A stretch of 64,000 nucleotides of DNA from Promicromonospora umidemergens (lineage in GTDB: Bacteria; Actinomycetota; Actinomycetes; Actinomycetales; Cellulomonadaceae). The translations under genes and the position numbers were made by a program. The notes beneath the pieces are model-generated. The model was not told the DNA's origin. It saw only the letters and a list, made by a program, of their open reading frames with translations, and made no database searches. The DNA lies in NCBI RefSeq assembly GCF_024171995.1, contig NZ_JAMTCT010000012.1, forward strand, positions 120,780 to 184,779, given 5' to 3'. Of the stretch, positions 29,792 through 41,679 are shown piece by piece. Each line of letters starts with the position of its first letter. Within the stretch, counting starts at the first letter, position 1.

Positions 29792-32065
29792 CTAGCTGCG
29801 GTCGGCCGGGACGAGGACCAGCGCGGCCAGGGGCGGGATCCGGACTACGGCCGACCACGCGCGGCCGTGGTGCGGTACCGGCTCCGCCTGTACACGGCCC
29901 ATGTTCCCCACGCCGGACCCGCCGTACACACCTGCGTCGGTGTTCAGCGCCTCCCGCCACACGGACGACACGGTCGCCGTGCTCGTCGGCGCCCCGGTCC
30001 CGACGGGTGCGACCACCAGGTCGGGCTCGACCAGCGGCAGCGTCGGCAGCGGCAGCCGGTACCCCTCGTGCGGCACACCGGCGAAGTTCACGATCACCAC
30101 GACCGGGTCGCCCGAGCGTGACCGGCGCACGTAGGCCAGCACGTTGTGGTCGGCGTCGTCACCCTCGAGCCACTCGAACCCGGTGTGGTCGAAGTCCAGC
30201 TCCCACAGCGCCGGCGTCCCGCGGTAGAGCGCGTTCAGGTCCCGGACCAGGTGCTGCACGCCGGCGTGCCCGGCATCGCCGAGCAGGTGCCAGGGCAGCC
30301 CGTCCGACTCGGACCACTCGGACTCCTGCGCGAACTCGCACCCCATGAACAGCAGCTGCTTGCCGGGGTGGGTCCACTGGTAGGCGAGGAAGGACCGTAC
30401 GCCTGCGAGCTGCTGCCACCGGTCGCCGGGCATCTTGCCCAGCAAGGACCCCTTGCCGTGGACCACCTCGTCGTGGCTGATCGGCAGCACGAACTGCTCG
30501 GTGAACGCGTACACGAGCGAGAACGTGAGCTCGCCGTGGTGGTAGCGCCGGTTGTACGGGTCCTCCGCGAGGTAGCGGAGCGAGTCGTTCATCCAGCCCA
30601 TGTTCCACTTCAGGCCGAAGCCCAGCCCCCCGCTCGACGTCGGGCCCGTGACCCGGGGGAACGCCGTCGACTCCTCGGCGATCATCATGACGCCGGGGGT
30701 GCGGCGGTACGCGGTGGCGTTCGCCTCCTGGAGGAACGCGATGGCCTCGAGGTTCTCCCGCCCGCCGTGCATGTTGGGTGTCCACTCCCCGTCCTTGCGG
30801 GAGTAGTCGAGGTAGAGCATGGAGGCGACGGCGTCGACGCGCAGCGCGTCGACGTGGAACTCCTCGAACCAGTAGGTCGCGTTCGCCACCAGAAAGTTGC
30901 GCACCTCGCGCCGGCCGAAGTCGAAGATCAGCGTGCCCCAGTCCTGCTGCTCTCCGCGCCGGGGGTCGGGGTGCTCGTACAGCGGCGCGCCGTCGAACCG
31001 GGACAGCGCGAACTCGTCGCGCGGGAAGTGCGCGGGAACCCAGTCGAGGATGATGCCGATCCCGGCCTGGTGGAGCCGGTCCACGAGGTACCGGAAGTCG
31101 TCGGGCGAGCCGAACCGCGCGGTCGGCGCGTAGTAGCTGGTGACCTGGTAGCCCCAGGACCCGCCGTACGGGTGCTCCGCGACGGGCATCAGCTCGACGT
31201 GCGTGAACCCCTGCTCCGTGACGTACGCCGTCAGCTGCTCCGCGAGCTCGCGGTAGCCGAGGCCCGGCCGCCACGAGCCCAGGTGCACCTCGTAGACGCT
31301 CAACGGCGCGGAGTGCGGGTCGGTGGCCGTCCGGGCGGTGAGCCACGCCTCGTCGTGCCACTCGTGGACCGAGTCCGTCACGACGCTCGCGGTCGCGGGC
31401 GGCTCTTCCGTCGCCTTGGCGAGGGGGTCGGCCTTGGCCCGCCAGACGCCGTCGGCCCCCAGGATCTCGTACTTGTACCGCAGGCCAGGGCCGACGTCCG
31501 GGACGAAGAGCTCCCAGACGCCCGTGGAACCCAGCGACCGCATGGGGTGCGTGCCGCCCCAGCCGTTGTGGTCGCCCACGAGCCGTACGCCCCGCGCGTT
31601 CGGCGCCCACACGGCGAAGGCGACGCCGGCGATGTCGCCGGTCGCACTCGGATACCGGTGCAGATTGGCGCCGAGCACCTGCCAGAGCTGCTCGTGCCGC
31701 CCCTCGCCGATCAGGTGCAGGTCGACCTCACCAAGGGTGGGCAGGAACCGGTACGGATCGTCAGAGGTCCAGGCATGTGTGCCCGACCGGGTGCGGATGC
31801 GGTAGTCGGGCGCGTGCCGGGACCCGTCGGGACCCTCGGTGGCCGGCACGGCGGCCGCCCACACCCCCGCGCCCTGGTGGGTCGCGCTCACCTCGCCGCC
31901 CGAGGTGGTCACCATCACCACCTCGTCGGCGAGCGGGCGCAGGGCACGCACCACGGTCCAGGGCCCGTCGAGCAGATGGGGGCCGAGCACGGTGTGCGGA
32001 TCATGGTGGGTTCCGGACGCGATAGCTGTCAGGACCTCGAGGTCGACGTCGGGCAGGTCTGCCAT
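29792..32065 (-). CDS. glgB: 1,4-alpha-glucan branching enzyme
   Basis: GH13 enzyme that introduces alpha-1,6 branches into linear alpha-glucan (757 aa). The N-terminal carbohydrate module includes [13 protein letters not shown]. The catalytic nucleophile lies in [12 protein letters not shown], the acid/base in IAEESTAFP and the transition-state Asp in [16 protein letters not shown] 32065 has AAGGTGAG upstream. Last gene of glgE-treS-mak-glgB, where it branches the chains made by GlgE. Confidence 0.96.
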   Translation of the reverse strand: MADLPDVDLEVLTAIASGTHHDPHTVLGPHLLDGPWTVVRALRPLADEVVMVTTSGGEVSATHQGAGVWAAAVPATEGPDGSRHAPDYRIRTRSGTHAWTSDDPYRFLPTLGEVDLHLIGEGRHEQLWQVLGANLHRYPSATGDIAGVAFAVWAPNARGVRLVGDHNGWGGTHPMRSLGSTGVWELFVPDVGPGLRYKYEILGADGVWRAKADPLAKATEEPPATASVVTDSVHEWHDEAWLTARTATDPHSAPLSVYEVHLGSWRPGLGYRELAEQLTAYVTEQGFTHVELMPVAEHPYGGSWGYQVTSYYAPTARFGSPDDFRYLVDRLHQAGIGIILDWVPAHFPRDEFALSRFDGAPLYEHPDPRRGEQQDWGTLIFDFGRREVRNFLVANATYWFEEFHVDALRVDAVASMLYLDYSRKDGEWTPNMHGGRENLEAIAFLQEANATAYRRTPGVMMIAEESTAFPRVTGPTSSGGLGFGLKWNMGWMNDSLRYLAEDPYNRRYHHGELTFSLVYAFTEQFVLPISHDEVVHGKGSLLGKMPGDRWQQLAGVRSFLAYQWTHPGKQLLFMGCEFAQESEWSESDGLPWHLLGDAGHAGVQHLVRDLNALYRGTPALWELDFDHTGFEWLEGDDADHNVLAYVRRSRSGDPVVVIVNFAGVPHEGYRLPLPTLPLVEPDLVVAPVGTGAPTSTATVSSVWREALNTDAGVYGGSGVGNMGRVQAEPVPHHGRAWSAVVRIPPLAALVLVPADRS

Positions 32066-32121
32066 GGGCTCACCTTTCCATGGGGGGCAGGTGACGTGCG
32101 ACACGTCGGGGCTGGTAGAGG

Positions 32122-33629
32122 TCACGAGCTGAGCACGCGTTCGACGGCGGTCAGTGGGATGTGCATCCACGCGGGACGGTGCCGGAACTCGTAGACCACC
32201 TCGTAGAGCGCTTTGTCCACGACGAGCGCGCGCAGGAGCAGCTCGGCGGTAGCGACATCGAGCTCGCTACCGGACGTGGCCGCCCCCGCCACCGCGTGCA
32301 CCGGCCCGCCGTGCGTCTCGCCGCTGGCCTGGCGGTACCCCTCGAGAAAGCTGACCTGCGCGTGCGAGACCCAGTGCGGATCGGTGGCCCGCCCGACGGC
32401 GGCCGCGTAGTCCAGCGAGCGGAGCATCCCTGCGACGTCGCGCAGCGGCAGGTCGGGCGCTACGCGTTCGGCGACGGGGCGCTGCGGCTCGCCCTCGAAG
32501 TCGAGGATCTTCCAGCCGCCGGGCGCGTGCAGGGCCTGGCCGAGGTGCAGGTCACCGTGGATCGGCTGCAGCGGCACCATGCCGCCTGTGCGCTCGGCGA
32601 CGGCGGCAAGGCGCGTGCTGACGGCGTCGAACAGGGCGGAGACCCCGGCGCGCTGCGGTGCCAGGTCCGGTACGTCGGCGAAGGCTTCGGCGGCGCGGCG
32701 GCGCAGCACTCCCATGAAGCCGGCGGGCTCGAGCGCCGGGCCGGGACCCAGCGCCTGGCGCAGGACCGCGTGCAGGTGGGCGACGGCGGCGCCGAGCTCA
32801 GCGGCTCGCTCGCCGAAGTCCTCGTCACGCTCGGCGTACGCGCAGGCCAGCTCGAACCCGTCGGTGGCGTCCGCGACGAGCTCGGACAGCACGGCGAGGT
32901 GGGCCAGGGGCCCGCCGGTCTTGCCCCACGACGGGTCCTCGGTGCGCGGTGGGACGTCGCGGGGCTCCCGGGGGTCGGCCACGGCATCGGGCGCGGGCAG
33001 CTCGACGGCGCCGAGGAAGCGGGGGACTCCGGCCCAGGCGGCCTTGGTCAGGGCCGCCGGGATCACGACGTCGGGGTGCGGGCCCAGCGCGACGGTCCGC
33101 AGGATCTTCAGCATCCCGCCCCGCCCGGTGCCGTGGTTCATGGCCGGGAGCATGACCGAGGTGTTCGACTGCTCCCCGGAGATCCGCCGCGCTCCGGCCA
33201 GCTTGTCGCAGACCTCTGGTCCGCCGGCGTCGGGGAGCGCCGTGGCGAGGTAGGCGTGCCAGGCGGCGGGGTGGGCACCGCCGTCGTGCACCGTGACGGT
33301 GCCCGACGCCGTCGCCACGGTGCCGATCAGGCCTGCGGCCTCCGTGTCGGCGGTGTCGGCCGTCGGCTCCGCGGTGGGGGTGAGCACCAGCGGCACCTGG
33401 ATCACCAGCGACTCGTCGCCGGTGGCCAGGCCGGGGCCGTGCAGCCGCAGGAGCGCGACGACGACGTCGGCCACGCCGGGGAACGTGACGGTGAGCCACG
33501 GCTCGTGCGCCACACCTTCTGTGGGTACCGGGTACCAGCGCTGCTCGGGCAGCCACACGTCCAGCAGCCGCAGCACCTCGGGGGTGAGGTGCGCGGCGCC
33601 GGGAGAGACGTGGACGTGTCGCGCCGGGC

Positions 33630-33633
<4 letters not shown>
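32122..33633 (-). CDS. mak: Maltokinase
   Basis: ATP-dependent kinase that phosphorylates maltose to maltose-1-phosphate, the GlgE donor (503 aa). The kinase-like catalytic loop is HGDLHLGQ and the metal site is ILDFEGEP, both typical of Pep2/Mak. The N-terminus has the usual [13 protein letters not shown] cap. GTG 33633 overlaps the treS stop (GTGA) and has GAGAGG upstream; the frame is open further upstream but inside treS. Confidence 0.93.
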
Positions 33634-35488
<1,855 letters not shown>

Positions 35489-35492
<4 letters not shown>

Positions 35493-37594
35493 GCCGGACC
35501 GACCTGGAGGACGTGGGCCACGCGAACCTGCGGGTCGAGCCGGACCCAGGGATGTGCTCCCCAGCCGAAGGTCTCGCCGGACAACAGGTCGTGTGCCACG
35601 AAGAAGGGGGCGTTCTCGTCGCCCTCGGGAGCACTGAGGCCGAGGGCGGAAAGGTCCAGGTGCACTACTGACTCCTGTACGTTCCGCGGGTCCAGGTTCA
35701 GCACGACCACGATCACGTCGTCGTGCCGCGGGGCACGCCGGTCGTTACCCCCTGCTCTCATGGTGCGGCCCTGCGGCGCCGCTGTCGCGCGCGACGCGTG
35801 ATCGGCCGAGATTCGGCGGGAGAAGGCGAGCACGTGGCTGTTCGTCGTGGGATGGACCGTCAGGTTCCGGAGCTGCGTCAGGGCGGGGTGCGCGCGGCGC
35901 ACCTCGTTCAGCTTGCCCAGCAGGAGCGCTATCCCGTACTCGTCGGCGGCCGCCCAGTCCCGGGGCCGGTACTCGTACTTCTCGTTGTCGATCTGCTCCT
36001 CGGCGCCGGGCCGGGGAGTGCTCTCCACGAGCTCGTAGCCCGAGTAGATGCCCCACGTGGGCGAACCGGTGGCGGCCAGCACCGCCCGCACGGCGAACGC
36101 CGCGACGCCGCCGTCGGTCAGGTAGGGCGGCAGGATGTCGTGGGTGGTGGGCCAGAAGGACGGGCGCAGCACCGAGCCCTGCGGCCCGCTCACCTCGGTC
36201 AGGTACTCCGCGATCTCCTCCTTGGTGTTGCGCCAGGTGAAGTAGGTGTACGACTGGTGGAAGCCGATCCGCGCCAGCGTCTGCATCATCGCCGGCTTGG
36301 TGAACGCCTCCGAGAGGAAGATGACCTCCGGGTTGGTCGCGTGCACCTCCGCGAGGAGCCACTCCCAGAAGTCCAGGGGCTTGGTGTGCGGGTTGTCGAC
36401 CCGGAACAAGGTGACGCCCCGGTCGATCCACGTGCGGATCACGTCCAGCACCGCCACGTACAGGCCCTCAGGGTCGGTGTCGAAGCTGAGCGGGTAGATG
36501 TCCTGGTACTTCTTGGGCGGGTTCTCCGCGTACGCGATGGACCCGTCCGCGCGCACCACGAACCACTCGGGATGCTCGGTGACCCAGGGATGGTCGGGGG
36601 AGCACTGCAGCGCGATGTCGAGCGCCACCTCTAGGCCCTGGGCGCGGGCCGCCGCCACGAAGCGCCGGAAGCTCTTCTCCGTGCCCAGGTCGGGGTGGAT
36701 CGCGTCGTGCCCGCCGTCCGCCGACCCGATCGCGTACGGGCTGCCCGGGTCGCCCGGCTGCGCGTCGAGCGAGTTGTTGCGCCCCTTGCGGAACGTCGTG
36801 CCGATGGGGGAGACCGGCGTCAGGTAGACGACGTCGAACCCCATCGCGGCGATGCCCGGCAGCCGCTTCGCCGCCGTCGTGAACGTGCCGGACACCCACG
36901 TGCCGTCCTTCTTCCGGTACGCGCCCTCCGAGCGGGGGAACATCTCGTACCAGGACCCGGCCAGCGCCAGTCGCCGCGACACCCGCAGCGGGTAGGTGTC
37001 CGACGCCGAGACGAGCTCGCGCAGGGGCGCGCGCCGCAGGGCCTCGGTAACCTCGGGCGACGTCGCCGCCGCGAACCGGGCCTGCGCCGGCCGGGTGGCG
37101 TCACCGAGGGCCCGCCGCGCCGCCGTCAGGGCACGCGCGGCGCGAGTGGTCCGGCCCGGAGCGACCAGTGCGTCCTCCGGCACCAGGCGGCAGATCCTGT
37201 CGAACAGCCGCACCCCTTCCGCGAGCATCAGCTCGGTGTCGATGTCTGCGCCGATCTTGATCCCGGCGTCGTGCACCCAGGTGGCGTAGGGGTCGGACCA
37301 GCCCTCGACCCGGAACGACCAGTCACCCTCGGCGTCGGGCTGCAGAAAACCGCGGAAGTGGTCCAGGCCGGGAGAGATATCGGTCATCGGCGCCCACGCG
37401 TGGTCCGAGCCGTCCGGGGCGACGAGCACGGCCGTGGCGGAGACGGCGTCGTGCCCCTCGCGGAAGACCGTGGCGTCGATCGGCACCACCTCGCCGACGG
37501 CGGCTTTCGCCGGCCACCGACCGCCCTCGACCACGGGTGCGACCTCGAGAACGGGGATGCGGCTGATCTGGCCGGGTGTCGTGTGCTGGCTCAC
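35489..37594 (-). CDS. glgE: GlgE alpha-1,4-glucan:maltose-1-phosphate maltosyltransferase
   Basis: GH13_3 enzyme that extends alpha-1,4-glucan with maltosyl units from maltose-1-phosphate (701 aa). Visible motifs are the N-terminal [47 protein letters not shown], nucleophile Asp in [11 protein letters not shown] and acid/base Glu in [13 protein letters not shown] basic, low-complexity stretch near the C-terminus ([20 protein letters not shown]) looks like an insertion in a surface loop. I chose GTG 37594 because TAGCGT on the reverse strand lies seven bases upstream (leaderless); GTG 37603 is the alternative. Confidence 0.96.
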
Positions 37595-37730
37595 CCGGAC
37601 CACGCTATCGACCGGTCAGGGGGACTCGCCTTTCGGGCGCGCCGAGGTTCCGGTGAACGTCGTCGGACGGGTCGGTGAAGCCCTCGACAACAGGTGTGCC
37701 CGCCCGGACATGTGCGTAGTCTTCACTCCC

Positions 37731-40316
37731 GTGAGAGCGATCCGCAGATTCACCGTCCGCACGGTCCTCCCCGAGCAGCTCGTGGCGCTCGACGAGCTGG
37801 CCCAGAACCTTCGCTGGTCCTGGCACGCGCCCACGCGCGAGCTGTTCGAGAGCATCGACCCGGAGCTCTGGGCCGACGTCCGCGGTGACCCTGTCGCCCT
37901 GCTCGCCGCGCTCGGGTCCGACCGCCTCGCGGCGCTCGCGGCCTCCGACGAGTTCACGGGCCGCGTGCATGCCCTGTCCGACGACCTGCACCACTACCTG
38001 CGGGACCCGCAGTGGTACCAGGGTCGGCCGACGGCGTCGGGCGGCGAGCTGCCGCGTGCGATCGCCTACTTCTCCCCGGAGTTCGGCATCACCTCGGTGC
38101 TGCCGCAGTACTCGGGCGGTCTCGGCATCCTCGCCGGCGACCACCTGAAGAGCGCCTCCGACATGGGTGTGCCCATCGTCGGCGTGGGCCTGCTCTACGG
38201 CGCCGGCTACTTTCGGCAGTCGCTCACCCGCGACGCCTGGCAGGTGGAGACCTACCCCCTGCTCGACCCGGACGGGCTGCCGCTCGCGGTCCTGCGCGAG
38301 GAGGACGGCACACCCGCCGTCATCTCGCTCGACCTGCCCGGGGGACGCACGCTGCACGCGCACGTCTGGGTGGCCGCCGTCGGCCGCGTGCCGCTGCTGC
38401 TGCTCGACTCGAACGTGCAGGAGAACGACGAGGCCGCCCGCAAGGTGACCGACCGGCTCTACGGGGGCGGCGGGGAGCACCGCCTGCAGCAGGAGCTGCT
38501 GCTCGGCGTCGGAGGCGTGCGGGCGCTGCGTGCCTGGTCCCGCCTCACCGGTGCGCCGGAGCCGGAGGTCTACCACACCAACGAGGGGCATGCGGGCTTC
38601 CTCGGCGTGGAGCGCATCCGTGAGCTCGTCGGGTCGGGTCTGAGCGTCGGCGAGGCGCACGAGGCCGTGCGTGCCGCCACGGTCTTCACCACACACACGC
38701 CAGTCCCCGCCGGCATCGACCGGTTCCCGAAGGACCTGGTCAGCGCGTACTTCGGCGGCGACAACATGATGGACGGCGTGCCGCTGGAGAGCGTGCTGGC
38801 GCTCGGCTCGGAGGACTACGACGGTGGTGACCCCACCGTGTTCAACATGGCCGTGATGGGCCTGCGGCTCGGTGGCCGGGCGAACGGTGTCTCGCTCCTG
38901 CACGGCCAGGTCTCGCGGGAGATGTTCGAGGGCCTGTGGCCCGGCTTCGACGCGCGCGAGGTGCCGATCACGTCGGTCACCAACGGCGTGCACTCGCCCA
39001 CGTGGGTCGCTCCGCGGCTGGCCGCCGTGGAGGCGGAGCGGATGGGGCTGGACCAGCTCACGGCGCCCGAGGCGTCGTCGGGCTGGCTGGACGCGAGCAA
39101 CGTGTCCGACGCCGAGCTGTGGGCCCTGCGCGGCGAGATGCGCGGCGAGCTCGTGGCCGAGGCTCGGCGCCGGGTGCGCAAGTCCTGGCGCGAGCGCGGT
39201 GCGTCCCCCGCCGAGCTCGGCTGGGTGGACGACGTCCTGTCACCTGACGTGCTCACCATCGGCTTCGCCCGGCGGGTGCCCACCTACAAGCGGCTCACGC
39301 TCATGCTGCGCGACCAGGACCGCCTCAAGGCGCTCCTGCTGCACCCCGAGCGGCCGGTGCAGCTGATCGTGGCGGGCAAGTCGCACCCGGCCGACGACTC
39401 CGGCAAGCGGCTCATCCAGCAGTTGGTCCGGTTCGCCGACGACCCTGAGGTGCGCCACCGCATCGTGTTCCTGCCGAACTACGACATCGGCATGGCGCAG
39501 TCCCTGTACCCGGGCTGCGACGTCTGGCTGAACAACCCGCTGCGCCCGCTGGAGGCGTCCGGGACCTCCGGGATGAAGAGCGCGCTCAACGGCGGCCTGA
39601 ACCTCTCGATCGAGGACGGCTGGTGGGCCGAGTGGTACGACGACGAGAACGGCTGGGGCATCCCGACGGCCGACGGCGTCGAGGACGCCGACCGCCGCGA
39701 CGACCTGGAAGCTGCCGCGCTGTACGACCTCGTCGAGTCCCAGGTGGCGCCCGCGTTCTACGACCGGTCCGCTGACGGCGTGCCCGGCCGGTGGCTCGAG
39801 ATGGTGCGGCACACGCTGGCCACGCTCGGCCCGAAGGTCCAGGCCACGCGCATGGTCTCCGAGTACGTGCACGGGCTGTACGCACCGGCGGCCGAGGCCG
39901 GCCGCACCCTCCTGGCCGACGGGTTCGCCGCGGCGAAGGACCTGGCGGGCTGGAAGGCCCATGTGCGCAGCTCCTGGTCCCAGGTGCGTGTGGACCACGT
40001 GGAGTCGGCGGGCATCGGCGAGGCGGTCCAGGTCGGCGACCGGCTCACGGTGCGCGCCTACGTCTCGCTCGGGGACCTGTCGCCCGACGACGTCGCCGTG
40101 CAGGTGGTGCACGGTCGGGTCACGGAGGCCGACGTGATCGAGGAGTTCGCCGCCGAGCAGCTCGCGTTCACCGAGTCCTACGAGGCGGGGCGGCACGCGT
40201 TCGGCGGGGAGGTCGACCTGGACACGTCCGGGCCGTTCGGCTACACCGTCCGGATCGTGCCGAAGCACCCGCACCTGACGAGCGTCGCGGAGCTGGGCCT
40301 GGTGGCCAACGCCTGA
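37731..40316 (+). CDS. glgP: Alpha-glucan phosphorylase
   Basis: Pyridoxal-phosphate enzyme that releases glucose-1-phosphate from alpha-glucan (861 aa). It belongs to the short bacterial GlgP group: N-terminal DUF3417-like ELAQNLRWSWHAPTRELFE, FSPEFGITSVLPQYSGGLG, HTNEGHAGF and the PLP-site region RPLEASGTSGMKSALNGGLN. GTG 37731 has TAGTCT eight bases upstream, while an in-frame ATG at 37710 would add seven residues. Divergent from the glgE operon, so synthesis and breakdown share a 136-bp control region. Confidence 0.94.
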   Translation: MRAIRRFTVRTVLPEQLVALDELAQNLRWSWHAPTRELFESIDPELWADVRGDPVALLAALGSDRLAALAASDEFTGRVHALSDDLHHYLRDPQWYQGRPTASGGELPRAIAYFSPEFGITSVLPQYSGGLGILAGDHLKSASDMGVPIVGVGLLYGAGYFRQSLTRDAWQVETYPLLDPDGLPLAVLREEDGTPAVISLDLPGGRTLHAHVWVAAVGRVPLLLLDSNVQENDEAARKVTDRLYGGGGEHRLQQELLLGVGGVRALRAWSRLTGAPEPEVYHTNEGHAGFLGVERIRELVGSGLSVGEAHEAVRAATVFTTHTPVPAGIDRFPKDLVSAYFGGDNMMDGVPLESVLALGSEDYDGGDPTVFNMAVMGLRLGGRANGVSLLHGQVSREMFEGLWPGFDAREVPITSVTNGVHSPTWVAPRLAAVEAERMGLDQLTAPEASSGWLDASNVSDAELWALRGEMRGELVAEARRRVRKSWRERGASPAELGWVDDVLSPDVLTIGFARRVPTYKRLTLMLRDQDRLKALLLHPERPVQLIVAGKSHPADDSGKRLIQQLVRFADDPEVRHRIVFLPNYDIGMAQSLYPGCDVWLNNPLRPLEASGTSGMKSALNGGLNLSIEDGWWAEWYDDENGWGIPTADGVEDADRRDDLEAAALYDLVESQVAPAFYDRSADGVPGRWLEMVRHTLATLGPKVQATRMVSEYVHGLYAPAAEAGRTLLADGFAAAKDLAGWKAHVRSSWSQVRVDHVESAGIGEAVQVGDRLTVRAYVSLGDLSPDDVAVQVVHGRVTEADVIEEFAAEQLAFTESYEAGRHAFGGEVDLDTSGPFGYTVRIVPKHPHLTSVAELGLVANA

Positions 40317-40745
40317 CCGAGGCTCGCTCCGGGCGGTGGACTGTTCGGTGTCGAGGCGCAGGTTGGTTGTCGGGCTGGGTGTCGAGGCGCAGGTTGGCTG
40401 TGGAGCCGGACGCCGAACCGCAACGGAGCCGTCAATCAAGGCCCGGATAGACGTGCAGCCTTCGGTTCGGCGCCTGCGGCAACGTCGAACTTGCGGTTCG
40501 GCGGCCGGTCCCACGACCAACTTGCGGTTCGGCGCCAGCCGCCCGGCTAACTTGCGGTTCGGCGGCCACCAGGACGAACAAATTGCGGTTCGACGTCGGT
40601 CCGGGCTGCCTGGCACGCAGCCAGCCTGCGGTTCGGCCCCCGGCCCCCGACGTCGGTATCCCGGCGCACTCGAGCGGTGTCCTCCAGGACGGCCCACTGG
40701 CGGTTCGATTAGGCGAACTGCCCCTCGGGTGGGAAGAGTGGACCC
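40317..40745. other. 429-bp intergenic field holding a periodic repeat array
   Basis: No credible gene. Nearly all of it is taken up by degenerate 31-bp repeats, described in the next entry. The 3' edge (CGATTAGGCGAAC, then GGGAAGAG) probably supplies the promoter and ribosome site for the ferredoxin gene. An open frame across the region encodes only repeat-derived NLRFG-type phrases. Confidence 0.7.
40347..40707. repeat. Converging arrays of degenerate 31-bp units
   Basis: About ten units share a core close to AACTTGCGGTTCGGCG. Three are in reverse orientation, with their CGCA cores at 40357, 40388 and 40419, exactly 31 bp apart. Seven are forward, with TGCG-equivalent positions at 40461 (degenerate), 40492, 40523, 40553, 40584 and 40627, and a last partial CGGTTCG at 40700; the spacing is 31, 31, 30, 31, 43 and about 73. 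The sequence between cores varies. The two blocks face each other around 40440, forming a large imperfect inverted repeat. Confidence 0.85.
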
Positions 40746-40943
40746 ATGAAGATCAATGTGGACCGTGACGCCTGCTGTGGCGCCGGCCAGTGCGCACTGC
40801 TCGCTCCCGACGTGTTCGGGCAGGACGAGGACGACCGGGTCATCCTGCTCGACGAGCGGCCGGGCCCGGAGCTCGACTTCGCGGTGCAGGAGGCAGTGAG
40901 CATGTGCCCGACCGGCGTCATCTGGGTGGACCAGAACGCCTGA
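40746..40943 (+). CDS. Small single-cluster ferredoxin
   Basis: 65-residue ferredoxin of the type often paired with cytochromes P450 in actinobacteria. Cluster ligands are in DRDACCGAGQC near residues 7-15 and SMCPTGVI near residue 54. The pattern C-x5-C with a distant CP and no fourth close cysteine favours a 3Fe-4S cluster. GGGAAGAG precedes the ATG. No P450 or reductase is nearby, so its partner is unknown. Confidence 0.9.
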   Translation: MKINVDRDACCGAGQCALLAPDVFGQDEDDRVILLDERPGPELDFAVQEAVSMCPTGVIWVDQNA

Positions 40944-41220
40944 CGGGCCTCGGGGGGATCGGCTTGGCGGTCTCGATGTCGGCGGCCGCGACGGAGACCT
41001 CCCGCGGCTCCCCGCGGCCGGGCACCGGGTCGGTGCGCAGCCGCAGCCCGGCGTCGGACACCTCCACGATAAAGCCGATCAGGTCCGTCCAGCGGTACGC
41101 CGTGCCGCCGTTGGACACGACAGGGCCCGCTGGCGCGAGCCGGAGCCGGACCACCACCCGGGTTCCGGGCCGGAGGGCGCGCCAACCGCCCGCCGGGACC
41201 GGCGGTGTAGCGAACGTCAC
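40918..41220 (-). CDS. Small conserved protein, SH3-like, resembling a GNAT N-terminal region
   Basis: 100-residue protein with RVVVRLRLAP, RWTDLIGFIVEVSDAGLRLRT and VSVAAADIETAKPIPPRP. These phrases recall the small beta-barrel that precedes the acetyltransferase domain in some actinobacterial GNAT proteins found next to fdxA, so this may be a stand-alone or truncated version; this is recall, not proof. AAGGAG lies upstream of GTG 41220. It is divergent from fdxA, and its end overlaps the 3' end of the small ferredoxin by 26 bp. Confidence 0.68.
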   Translation of the reverse strand: MTFATPPVPAGGWRALRPGTRVVVRLRLAPAGPVVSNGGTAYRWTDLIGFIVEVSDAGLRLRTDPVPGRGEPREVSVAAADIETAKPIPPRPVRRSGPPR

Positions 41221-41360
41221 GTCGATTCTCCTTCCGCTGCGTGAGACCGGTGGGGATCTGACGGTCTTCCGGGAGATACTAGGATCGCGCCGCCGGGTTC
41301 GTCCCGCGGACCGCATCGTGCATGACCCCCCCAGTCCGGACGTGGAAGGACACCCTCGAA

Positions 41361-41678
41361 GTGACCTACGTGATCGCTCAGCCGTGCGTCGACCTCAAGG
41401 ACAAGGCGTGCATCGAGGAGTGTCCCGTGGACTGCATCTACGAGGGCAGCCGCTCCCTGTACATCCACCCGGACGAGTGCGTGGACTGCGGCGCGTGCGA
41501 GCCGGTCTGCCCGGTCGAGGCCATCTACTACGAGGACGACGTCCCCGATGAGTGGAAGGACTACTACCGCGCGAACGTCGAGTTCTTCGACGACCTCGGG
41601 TCGCCCGGCGGTGCCGCGAAGATGGGCATCATCGAGAAGGACGACCCGATGATCGCGGCTCTCCCGCCCCAGGCCTGA
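41361..41678 (+). CDS. fdxA: Seven-iron ferredoxin FdxA
   Basis: 105-residue 3Fe-4S/4Fe-4S ferredoxin. The first cluster region is [20 protein letters not shown] and the second is [20 protein letters not shown]. The C-terminal tail ([18 protein letters not shown]) is typical of the actinobacterial FdxA group. GTG 41361 matches the conserved start (TYVIAQPC) and has GAAGGA about ten bases upstream. dapC follows one base after the stop. Confidence 0.96.
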   Translation: MTYVIAQPCVDLKDKACIEECPVDCIYEGSRSLYIHPDECVDCGACEPVCPVEAIYYEDDVPDEWKDYYRANVEFFDDLGSPGGAAKMGIIEKDDPMIAALPPQA

Positions 41679-41679
41679 C

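Noticed and set aside
40347..40707. CRISPR array
   Set aside because: The shared core is only about 15 bp and degenerate, the units switch orientation, spacing drifts to 43 and over 70 bp, and no cas genes are present.
40336..40749. 137-residue forward open frame in the glgP-ferredoxin gap
   Set aside because: The frame is built from the repeat units (NLRFG phrases) and has no ribosome site; the repeats explain it.
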